A stretch of DNA of 10,232 bases from UBA940 sp964464465 (GTDB taxonomy: Bacteria; Bacteroidota; Bacteroidia; Bacteroidales; Rikenellaceae): assembly GCA_964464465.1 (NCBI GenBank), contig CAYXGF010000057.1, positions 1 to 10,232 on the forward strand, read 5' to 3'. The notes below the pieces were generated by a model that ran no database searches, was not told where the DNA came from, and saw only the letters and a list, made by a program, of their open reading frames with translations. Positions 1-5,368 of this stretch are shown one piece after another (the first letter of the stretch is position 1; every line of letters starts with the position of its first letter). The position numbers were made by a program, and so were the translations under genes.

Positions 1-1012
1 GGCATCCTCGTGATGGGAAACGGCCTCGTAAATATGACAATTTTTGGACTTTTGGGAAACCTAATGACGCACATGGATATATGGAGGTTGCTTCTGTCCG
101 TGTCCATATCATTGTAGCAACAGCCTTTCATGGCCCGAAGCCGACGAAAGAATATGTTGTCGATCATATAGATACGAATCGTCGCAATAATCGTCCTGAT
201 AATCTTCGATGGGTTACTCGGTTGGAGAATGCACTCGAAAATCCGATTACCCGCAAACGTATCATTATGCGTTGGGGTAGTATCGAAGCGTTTTTGGCCA
301 ATCCGTCTCTGTTGCGAGAAAGCGATGTTACTCCCGATTTCAGTTGGATGAGAACCGTTACGGATGCCGAAGCTCAAGTCAGCAAAGAGCGATTATTGGC
401 ATGGGCTGGAAGCGACAAGCAAGCATCTGACGGTGCTTTGGGCGAATGGGTATATGGTCGGCAAACAATTTCGCAAAATGACGGTCAGCTATTGAGTGTA
501 GACAAAATAGATGATTTGCAATCCGATTCCTTAAACGGTTGGGGCCAAATTCCATCTCTTGCAAATGGACGTCCCATAGAGCCGGAACAGCCCAAGAGAT
601 CTATTTTTACAATGACAAGCCCAACGAATACCCATGTACCCCGCAGGAATATAACGGCGATCCTTTGCCGGCTTATGCTACTAACTTGACCGAAGATGCA
701 GTATTTTGGCGGAACAACAATGGTGATCGGGAGTATGTGGTTGCCAAGTATGGATTTTCGGAGGATCAAAACTCCTTATACGTAATGACTAAATCCGCAT
801 ACGTGTGGCGAAGTCAGGACGACGGAGATTCTATGCCTGTTCCCGTGGCAAACCTCAATAAAGACGAATTCAGCGAGGATGAATTGAACTATCAACTCGG
901 AGAAGTTATTTACGATGATAATTTATTCGTGCATAAAAGGGTAGAAACCGGTTTTATGCCCAAAGAGTGTTTGGAAGAGTTATTCGACGAGTGTACCGAA
1001 AAAAAGAAATAA
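1..1012 (+). pseudogene. HNH endonuclease-like gene, 5' truncated by window edge and frameshifted
   Basis: The reading frame is open from position 3, so the ATG at 81 is internal and the true start lies outside the window. Codons 35-80 carry an HNH_3-type nuclease core: a His in VRVHIIVATAF, then VDHIDTNRRNN and DNLRWVT. These match the small homing-endonuclease-like HNH proteins common in Bacteroidetes chromosomes and phages. The frame runs to a stop at 687-689, but its last stretch is junk-like. The -1 frame, open from 515, instead gives a sensible C-terminal half (KPNEYPCTPQEY, LYVMTKSAYVW, ending ELFDECTEKKK) to the TAA at 1010-1012. I therefore read one gene with a frameshift somewhere between 515 and about 600. 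No classical slippery heptamer is visible there, so a disabling mutation or a sequence error is likelier than programmed frameshifting. The family assignment is firm; the exact break point is not. Confidence 0.75.
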
Positions 1013-1034
1013 GCATTGACCGGATTAAAATATT

Positions 1035-1064
1035 TTTGACTGTTCAATTTTACCTATAATTTTG
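1035..1064 (+). promoter_or_regulatory. Promoter-like TTTG-N18-TAATTTTG
   Basis: TTTG at 1035-1038 is followed 18 nt later by TAATTTTG at 1057-1064, a full match to the Bacteroidetes -7 consensus TAnnTTTG. The spacing is one base shorter than the usual 19-21. It points toward the gene fragment at 1134-1319. AT-rich sequence makes chance matches likely, so this is only a candidate. Confidence 0.3.
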
Positions 1065-1080
1065 TTGCTATTTTGTTACT
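1059..1080. repeat. Two tandem 11-bp repeats (ATTTTGTTGCT / ATTTTGTTACT)
   Basis: The units at 1059-1069 and 1070-1080 differ at one base. They lie in the AT-rich spacer between the broken HNH gene and the gene fragment that starts abruptly at 1134. On the - strand they read as two copies of AGyAACAAAAT. Short direct repeats of this sort occur near tyrosine-recombinase genes and attachment sites in Bacteroidetes, but no integrase is present here, so the link is only a guess. Confidence 0.45.
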
Positions 1081-1133
1081 CAAAACACCAATATAAGAAA
1101 GTTACACTTTGATATACAATCACATAGCAATAG

Positions 1134-1319
1134 TCTGTAATAATCTCTGGCAATACCAAGGAGGATGCCGCACGGATAGATTTTGACGATTCGTTTATTT
1201 ACAGCGAGATTGCAAAGGATTATGTGCACCGTGCTGTGCCTTGTGTGCGCATGATGGGTGTCGACGCTGCGCTGGCATTCCGCATGTGGGAACAGAAAAC
1301 CGACAAGGTGAAGTATTGA
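1134..1319 (+). pseudogene. 3' remnant of an unrecognised gene (about 61 codons)
   Basis: A frame open from 1134, just after a TAG at 1131, runs to TGA at 1317-1319. From about 1150 it reads like real protein: EDAARIDFDDSFIYSEIAKD, then YVHRAVPCVRMMGVDAALAF, ending RMWEQKTDKVKY. No plausible start codon precedes the protein-like part; the only ATGs are the internal pair in CVRMMGVD. It therefore looks like the C-terminal end of a larger protein whose front has been lost. Composition is mixed, with the 1160-1319 part GC-richer than the spacer before it. I do not recognise the family. The intact parent gene may lie elsewhere in the genome, with this copy left by a recombination or insertion event. 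The coding nature is inferred from amino-acid composition and periodicity by eye. Confidence 0.5.
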
Positions 1320-1322
1320 AAG

Positions 1323-1410
1323 CCTGCGGCCAATTTTCGAATGCTGTCATGTCTATTGTTTTGATGCCGGCAGGAATAGTGACGCTCTTTATCTTACTGC
1401 GAGAATAATA
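1323..1410 (-). pseudogene. Scrap of a BspA-type leucine-rich repeat (LRR_5)
   Basis: On the - strand, positions 1395 to 1330 encode KIKSVTIPAGIKTID followed by MTAFENW. This fits one repeat of the BspA/LRR_5 family (pattern L-SVTIP--V-SIG--AF), which is abundant in surface proteins of Bacteroidales. It starts just after the stop of the secreted protein at 1412, in a different frame, and has no start codon of its own. On the other side it ends where the + strand fragment ends (1319). I read it as a leftover of a surface-protein gene, about 30 codons long. A chance match cannot be excluded at this length. Confidence 0.45.
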
Positions 1411-1411
1411 G

Positions 1412-1891
1412 TTATCGGATTCTCCAAATTCCACAATTGTTGTCTGTACTCCATTGTACTTGATAAGCCAGCCCAAAGATTGTATCAATAAGAATGAAAT
1501 TATAATTATTTCCAGTCGGATATAATTCATATCGGCCAATAATTCTCCATTTAATGTCATCTTCAATAGCATCACAAACCTCATATTCAAATCTACCTTT
1601 AGGGTTGTTTATTCCTATTTGAAGAGCGGTTATGCGTCCGGATGCGGTGTCTAATTTTAGAGAATTATAAATGTTGGTAGTCCTGTATATTTTATATCTG
1701 CCGACTTTACTTTTTAGGTCGGCAGCATTATCCGCTATTATGCGTACATTTTGTTGAATATTCGTAAGCAAACTGTCTCGTTGAATATCCGTCAGCGGCT
1801 GTTTTGTAACTACTCTTAGAGAATCTGAGTTTTGGCCATAGACCCCTAAGGTCATAGTCAAAAAAAGAAAAATCAAATAAATCTTATTCAT
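1412..1891 (-). CDS. Small secreted protein of unknown function
   Basis: This 159-residue protein has a clear Sec signal peptide: MNK, a hydrophobic run to about residue 17, then VYGQ with likely cleavage near residue 19-20. There is no lipobox cysteine, so it is probably periplasmic or released. The mature part is soluble. It has a polar N-terminal stretch (residues 21-60, possibly helical) followed by beta-rich sequence, including YELYPT near residue 123, NYNFILIDT and the tail YQVQWSTDNNCGIWRIR. That aromatic tail pattern (YNF-LLDT---WQVQW) recurs, from memory, in short uncharacterised Bacteroidetes proteins. It is AT-rich compared with genes beyond 2800, which suggests transfer. A good promoter lies 82 nt upstream and a hairpin sits at the predicted mRNA start. 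No function can be given. Confidence 0.85.
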   Translation of the reverse strand: MNKIYLIFLFLTMTLGVYGQNSDSLRVVTKQPLTDIQRDSLLTNIQQNVRIIADNAADLKSKVGRYKIYRTTNIYNSLKLDTASGRITALQIGINNPKGRFEYEVCDAIEDDIKWRIIGRYELYPTGNNYNFILIDTIFGLAYQVQWSTDNNCGIWRIR

Positions 1892-1947
1892 CTAATATTA
1901 AATATTTACAATTCTCGATGCGAAAACACTTTCATCTGAATATGTAT

Positions 1948-1966
1948 CTTCGGGAAAAACCCGAAG
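1948..1966 (-). other. 7-bp hairpin at the predicted 5' end of the 1412-1891 mRNA
   Basis: On the - strand the sequence is CTTCGGG-TTTTT-CCCGAAG, a perfect 7-bp stem with a 5-nt loop. It begins about one base after the transcription start expected from the promoter at 1973-2004. No T-run follows it in either direction, so it is not a good terminator. A 5'-terminal stem-loop that stabilises mRNA is the natural reading, but this is inference. Confidence 0.5.
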
Positions 1967-1972
1967 TAGTGA

Positions 1973-2004
1973 CAAAAATAGACAATTTTTCCGCACCGAA
2001 CAAA
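1973..2004 (-). promoter_or_regulatory. Bacteroidetes-type promoter for the secreted protein gene
   Basis: On the - strand, TTTG (2004-2001) and TATTTTTG (1980-1973) are separated by exactly 20 nt. Both boxes match the TTTG / TAnnTTTG consensus without mismatch. The expected start is near 1967, giving a 5' untranslated leader of about 75 nt for the gene that begins at 1891. Confidence 0.65.
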
Positions 2005-2110
2005 CACACGCAGTGGAATATCGCTCAAAAAATGTTGAATTTATGAAATATAGGGCATAAATAGAACGTCGGAAGAAAGGGTGTTGGAATCGGTAAAGTA
2101 TGCGGGTGGC

Positions 2111-2605
2111 TTACCTGATTTTCCGGGAGGTTACAGGCAGGTAGATTCCAAGCGTTATGACGGGGTGCAGCGAGCGGGTGAACGGGTCGTAGCCTATGCC
2201 TGCGCCGATGCCGAGTCTGGGCGTCGGGAATTTTGTGTCGAGTCTTTTTTGCGGCGGTCGGATGGGTGACGGCTGAATTATTGTTGTGGCCGGGTATAAC
2301 TCCATCTCGGCAAGAGATGCGGAAAAGCCTTCCACGACGGCACGGTAGTTTTCAGTTATGTACTCTTTTCTCTCAATCGGTACGGTCACGCGCTGCCGGA
2401 TGGAGGAGTCTGCGGCCGACGGAAGAAAAACCGTGTCGATGCGTCGCACGATGGTTTTTACGGGCAGTAGTATGGTGTCCCGGAGTGTGTCGTGAACAGT
2501 TACGGTGTCGTAGATTGTCTGTTGCGGCTGCACTCCGGCCGGTCTGCGGTAGAGCATCATGACAAGGCCTGCCGCAAAAACGATGTAGGGGAGGTATTTT
2601 TTCAT
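2111..2605 (-). CDS. Membrane-anchored protein, DUF6808-like
   Basis: This 164-residue protein has one N-terminal membrane segment (about residues 4-19, YLPYIVFAAGLVMMLY) followed by RRP, so the rest is probably periplasmic. Next comes a Thr/Asp/Val-rich stretch (IYDTVTVHDTLRDTILLPV, residues 31-49), then VRRIDTVFLP. The C-terminus is beta-like and Gly-rich (RLGIGAGIGYDP, HPVITLGIYLP). This layout (single anchor, repeated xDTV/xDTI motifs, barrel-like strands at the end) resembles DUF6808 proteins known mainly from Bacteroidetes prophage and mobile regions. Here it stands alone with no phage genes beside it. An AGGA sits only 3 nt before the ATG, unusually close. A 14-bp palindrome lies 24 nt upstream. 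The family label rests on remembered pattern and is moderately sure; function is unknown. Confidence 0.75.
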   Translation of the reverse strand: MKKYLPYIVFAAGLVMMLYRRPAGVQPQQTIYDTVTVHDTLRDTILLPVKTIVRRIDTVFLPSAADSSIRQRVTVPIERKEYITENYRAVVEGFSASLAEMELYPATTIIQPSPIRPPQKRLDTKFPTPRLGIGAGIGYDPFTRSLHPVITLGIYLPVTSRKIR

Positions 2606-2628
2606 GTCCTTGGGTAATTATAATAAGG

Positions 2629-2642
2629 ACAATTATAATTGT
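2629..2642. promoter_or_regulatory. Perfect 14-bp palindrome ACAATTATAATTGT
   Basis: The 14-mer is its own reverse complement and lies 24 nt upstream of the ATG at 2605. A second, imperfect copy of its core (AATTATAAT, 2616-2624) is offset by 15 nt toward the gene. A dyad at this place is typical of a repressor operator or promoter region. No convincing TTTG/TAnnTTTG pair is visible here, so the promoter of 2111-2605 is otherwise unplaced. Confidence 0.4.
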
Positions 2643-2733
2643 GCAGGTCCCCTAAAAGTTTCTACAAATTCAGAATATCCGTAGCTATCGGGAGTCGTTC
2701 CGTGGAATGGATGCGGGTGGAGCCTTCGTCGTC

Positions 2734-2760
2734 CGGCAGAACGCGGTCTGCGGTCTGCCG
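2734..2760 (-). terminator. Weak hairpin downstream of aroB
   Basis: CGGCAGA and TCTGCCG form a 7-bp stem around a 13-nt loop, 43 nt past the aroB stop. No T-run follows on the - strand. It is the only notable structure in the 2643-2803 gap and may end the kdsA-ung-aroB message, perhaps with Rho, but evidence is thin. The rest of that gap shows no gene. Confidence 0.25.
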
Positions 2761-2803
2761 AAGATGTTGGCCGTTATGTGCGCGGAGGTGGGGTGTAAAG
2801 TGT

Positions 2804-3841
2804 CTACCTCAGAATAAACTGTTCCAACTGCTGGAAATCCATTTTCTCGATGCGGCAGTCGCCTATTCCGCAGGGCAGGATTACGTTGATATCCGTTCCT
2901 GCGGATTTTTTGTCCTGGTGCACTGCGGCCGCAAGGTCGGACCGCGGAACGTCGCAACTCAGAGGCAGACCGTTTTTCAGTAGCAGGGCGTCTATTCTCT
3001 CGGCTGTCTGTTTCGGAAGCATGCCTTTCTCGACCGCAAGCCGGTTTATCATGGACATGCCGATGGATACTGCCTGACCGTGAAGATATTCTCTGGTGCA
3101 TTTTTCCACGGCGTGCGCTATCGTGTGTCCGAGATTAAGTTTTTTGCGTTCTCCGACTTCCCGCTCGTCCGCCTCCACTATGCGGGCCTTTACACGCACT
3201 GCGGCGGCGATGATGCCTGACAGCAGCCCTGCGTCGGTTTTTATCTCTTCCGTGCTCTTTGCTTCAAGTGTCCGGAACAGAGTCTGGTCCGCTATGACGG
3301 CGCTTTTTATGATTTCGGCCATGCCTGCGCGGAACTCGGTGTCGGGCAGTGTGCCGAGTACAGAGGTGTCGCAAAGTACGAAATCGGGCTGATTGAATAC
3401 CCCGACCATGTTTTTGTATCCGTGCAGGTTGACTCCGTTTTTACCGCCGACGCTTGCATCCACCTGTGCCAGCAGGGTGGTGGCGACGAATCCGAACGGC
3501 AGACCGCGCATATAGGTCGAGGCCGCGAATCCGGTGATGTCTGTCACGATGCCGCCTCCGAATCCGAGTATGAAACACTCGCGGTCCGCGCCGAGTTCGA
3601 CGAGGCGTTCATATATCATCTCTACCGTGGCCAGAGTCTTGTTTGTCTCGCCGAGACCTATGACGATGCTGGGCCAGCGGTCGATCATGTTTTTATAGAG
3701 CGGGTATATGTTGCTGTCGGTGACAGCTATGATGCGTCTGTCGGGCAGAAAGTCGTCTATGCGGCTCAGCACGTCGCCGATAGCCACGATGCTCGGGTGG
3801 CGGCCCTGACGTTTTACCTCTATCGTTTCGAATGTTACCAT
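2804..3841 (-). CDS. aroB: 3-dehydroquinate synthase
   Basis: AroB converts DAHP to 3-dehydroquinate, the second step of the shikimate route to aromatic amino acids. It is cytoplasmic and uses NAD+ and a divalent metal. The 345-residue protein has the NAD-binding loop GFGGGIVTDITGF (93-105), followed by YMRG and VDASVGGKNGVNL. The expected metal ligands are E176 (in GMAEIIKS), H239 (in LNLGHT) and H254 (in YLHGQAVSIG), and DKKSAGTD sits near 310. Length fits the family (about 340-370). The ATG at 3841 is chosen because it gives a normal N-terminus; the frame stays open far upstream but is only the shadow of ung. It overlaps the last 7 nt of ung, which suggests translational coupling. It is last in the kdsA-ung-aroB operon. 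Assignment is secure. Confidence 0.97.
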   Translation of the reverse strand: MVTFETIEVKRQGRHPSIVAIGDVLSRIDDFLPDRRIIAVTDSNIYPLYKNMIDRWPSIVIGLGETNKTLATVEMIYERLVELGADRECFILGFGGGIVTDITGFAASTYMRGLPFGFVATTLLAQVDASVGGKNGVNLHGYKNMVGVFNQPDFVLCDTSVLGTLPDTEFRAGMAEIIKSAVIADQTLFRTLEAKSTEEIKTDAGLLSGIIAAAVRVKARIVEADEREVGERKKLNLGHTIAHAVEKCTREYLHGQAVSIGMSMINRLAVEKGMLPKQTAERIDALLLKNGLPLSCDVPRSDLAAAVHQDKKSAGTDINVILPCGIGDCRIEKMDFQQLEQFILR

Positions 3842-4497
3842 ATTATGGGTGCTTTTCCTGCGGCTTGCAGATATTCGTTGGCTTTGGAGAAATGGCGGCA
3901 TCCGAAGAACCCGGCATGTGCCGACAGCGGCGACGGATGCGCGCTTTTCAGTATCAGATTCGTTCCCGGGTCGGCAATGGCGCCTTTGCGTTGCGCGTAG
4001 TTGCCCCACAGCATGTATACTATGCCCTGCTTGCGCTCTGCCACGGCTCTGACCACGGCATCGGTGAACTGCTCCCAGCCCTTTCCGGCATGAGAGGCGG
4101 CCTGGCCTGCGCGCACCGTAAGTACGGAGTTCAGAAGCAGTACGCCCTGCTCGGCCCAGCGGTCAAGGTTTCCGCTGCCTGGAACGGGAGTTCCGATGTC
4201 GTCGTGAATCTCCTTGAATATGTTGCGCAGGGAGGGCGGAAACTCCACACCGTCGTTTACCGAAAAGCACAGGCCGTTGGCCTGTCCCGCTCCGTGATAC
4301 GGGTCCTGACCTATTATCAGCACTTTGAGATTCTCGAAACTGCATTTGTCGAAAGAGCGGAAAATATTCCGGCCGGCGGGATAAATCGTCGTTCTTGCGT
4401 ATTCCGAGCGGATGAATCCTACGAGCTGTTCGAAATAGGGTTTGTCGAATTCGCTTTGCAGAAGCTGTTTCCAGTCCGGAGCTATGCGTACGTCCAT
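3835..4497 (-). CDS. ung: Uracil-DNA glycosylase, family 1
   Basis: Ung removes uracil from DNA, starting base excision repair. The 220-residue protein is full length. It has the water-activating motif GQDPYH at 63-68 (catalytic D65), the uracil pocket around GLCFSV (75-80), VLLLNSVLTVR (119-129) and the DNA-intercalation loop HPSPLS at 187-192 (catalytic H187). These mark family 1. It starts 6 nt after the kdsA stop, with no clear Shine-Dalgarno, and its end overlaps aroB. Placing a repair gene between kdsA and aroB has no obvious functional logic, so co-expression as a housekeeping operon is the simplest view. Assignment is secure. Confidence 0.98.
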   Translation of the reverse strand: MDVRIAPDWKQLLQSEFDKPYFEQLVGFIRSEYARTTIYPAGRNIFRSFDKCSFENLKVLIIGQDPYHGAGQANGLCFSVNDGVEFPPSLRNIFKEIHDDIGTPVPGSGNLDRWAEQGVLLLNSVLTVRAGQAASHAGKGWEQFTDAVVRAVAERKQGIVYMLWGNYAQRKGAIADPGTNLILKSAHPSPLSAHAGFFGCRHFSKANEYLQAAGKAPIIW

Positions 4498-4503
4498 GGC
4501 GTG

Positions 4504-5268
4504 TTACAATAATGATTTTATTACCGATTCGAGGGTGGACAGGTGTATCGTGTTGGCGGCGTCGCTTTTTGAAAGGTCCGGCTCGGGATGCGTCTCGAAG
4601 AAGAATCCGCTTGCTCCGAACGCCTTGGCGGCCAGAGCCATTGCCGGAACGTACTTCCTGTCGCCGCCTGTCACCGTACCGGCTCCGCCCGGTCTTTGTA
4701 CGGAATGGGTACAGTCCATGATGACACGGTCCGTGATTTCGAGCATCTGCGGGATATTGCGGAAATCGACGACCAGATTGTTGTATCCGTACATGTTGCC
4801 GCGTTCGGACAGCCATACCTCCCGTGCTCCGGCTTCGCGCGCTTTCTGTACGGGGAAGAACATGTCGGCTCCGGAAAGAAACTGCGCTTTTTTTATGTTC
4901 ACCGTCCGTCCGGTCCGTGCGGCCGCGACAAGAAGGTCGGTCTGACGGCATAGGAACGCAGGAATCTGTATGACGTCCGCCACCTCGGCAACCCGTTCGG
5001 CCTGCCACGGTTCGTGAATGTCAGTTGTGACGGGCAGCGCGTAGCGCCTCTTTATCTCTGCGAGCATGCGCAGCCCCTCGTCTATCCCCACGCCGCGGAA
5101 CGAGTGAATGGATGTGCGGTTCGCCTTGTCGAACGAAGCCTTGAAGATTATCCGTATTCCGTATTTCTCGCGCAGTCCGCACAGGAACCCGGCGACTGTT
5201 TCCAGAAGCGGCATGTCCTCTATTACGCAGGGTCCGGCGATGAATACGGGTGTATTGTCGTTTAACAT
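4504..5268 (-). CDS. kdsA: 3-deoxy-8-phosphooctulonate synthase (metal-dependent type)
   Basis: KdsA condenses arabinose-5-phosphate with phosphoenolpyruvate to KDO-8-phosphate, the precursor of the inner-core sugar of LPS. The 254-residue protein has IAGPCVIED at 10-18, FKASFDKANRTS at 42-53, a Lys-rich substrate region VNIKKAQF at 123-130 and DCTHSVQRPGG at 185-195. The metal ligands of the Aquifex-type enzyme are all present: C14, H188, E225 (in FFFETHPEPD) and D236 (in SKSDAANT). The E. coli type has Asn in place of that Cys, so this copy belongs to the metal-dependent class. It is first in the operon with ung and aroB. AAAGGA sits 8-9 nt before the ATG, a reasonable ribosome site, and the proposed promoter is at 5300-5332. 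Confidence 0.96.
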   Translation of the reverse strand: MLNDNTPVFIAGPCVIEDMPLLETVAGFLCGLREKYGIRIIFKASFDKANRTSIHSFRGVGIDEGLRMLAEIKRRYALPVTTDIHEPWQAERVAEVADVIQIPAFLCRQTDLLVAAARTGRTVNIKKAQFLSGADMFFPVQKAREAGAREVWLSERGNMYGYNNLVVDFRNIPQMLEITDRVIMDCTHSVQRPGGAGTVTGGDRKYVPAMALAAKAFGASGFFFETHPEPDLSKSDAANTIHLSTLESVIKSLL

Positions 5269-5299
5269 TATGTGTGTCCTTTGTGTTGAATTATTGAGG

Positions 5300-5332
5300 T
5301 AAAGGTATGAAAAAACGTTGGAATGTCATAAA
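5300..5332 (-). promoter_or_regulatory. Probable promoter of the kdsA-ung-aroB operon
   Basis: On the - strand TTTA (5332-5329) and TACCTTTA (5307-5300) are 21 nt apart. Each is one base off the TTTG / TAnnTTTG consensus. The predicted start, near 5293, leaves a leader of about 25 nt before the kdsA ATG. It overlaps the divergent promoter at 5317-5347. Confidence 0.5.
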
Positions 5333-5347
5333 TAAGTCTTAAATTTG
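5317..5347 (+). promoter_or_regulatory. Probable promoter of the alkaline phosphatase gene
   Basis: GTTG at 5317-5320 and TAAATTTG at 5340-5347 are 19 nt apart. The -7 box is a perfect TAnnTTTG and the -33 box has one mismatch. The start expected near 5354 leaves a leader of only about 15 nt before the ATG at 5369, with no Shine-Dalgarno, which is common in Bacteroidetes. No pho box was recognised. Confidence 0.55.
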
Positions 5348-5368
5348 TTAATCTAAAACACTTGAATC

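Noticed and set aside
539..1012. A separate gene starting at the TTG at 539
   Set aside because: The N-terminal residues before about 585 look random, while the rest matches the C-terminal half of the HNH protein. A frameshifted single gene explains it better.
1195..1590. A 131-residue - strand reading frame
   Set aside because: It mixes antisense of the + strand fragment, a short LRR-like piece and the shifted end of the secreted protein gene. Only the LRR-like part looks real.
3842..4009. Upstream extension of aroB to about 401 residues
   Set aside because: The extra N-terminal sequence is the shifted reading of ung and unlike any AroB. The ATG at 3841 gives the normal length.
4163..5008. 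281-residue - strand frame across ung and kdsA
   Set aside because: It is Arg-rich, low in hydrophobic residues and overlaps two well-supported genes in another frame.
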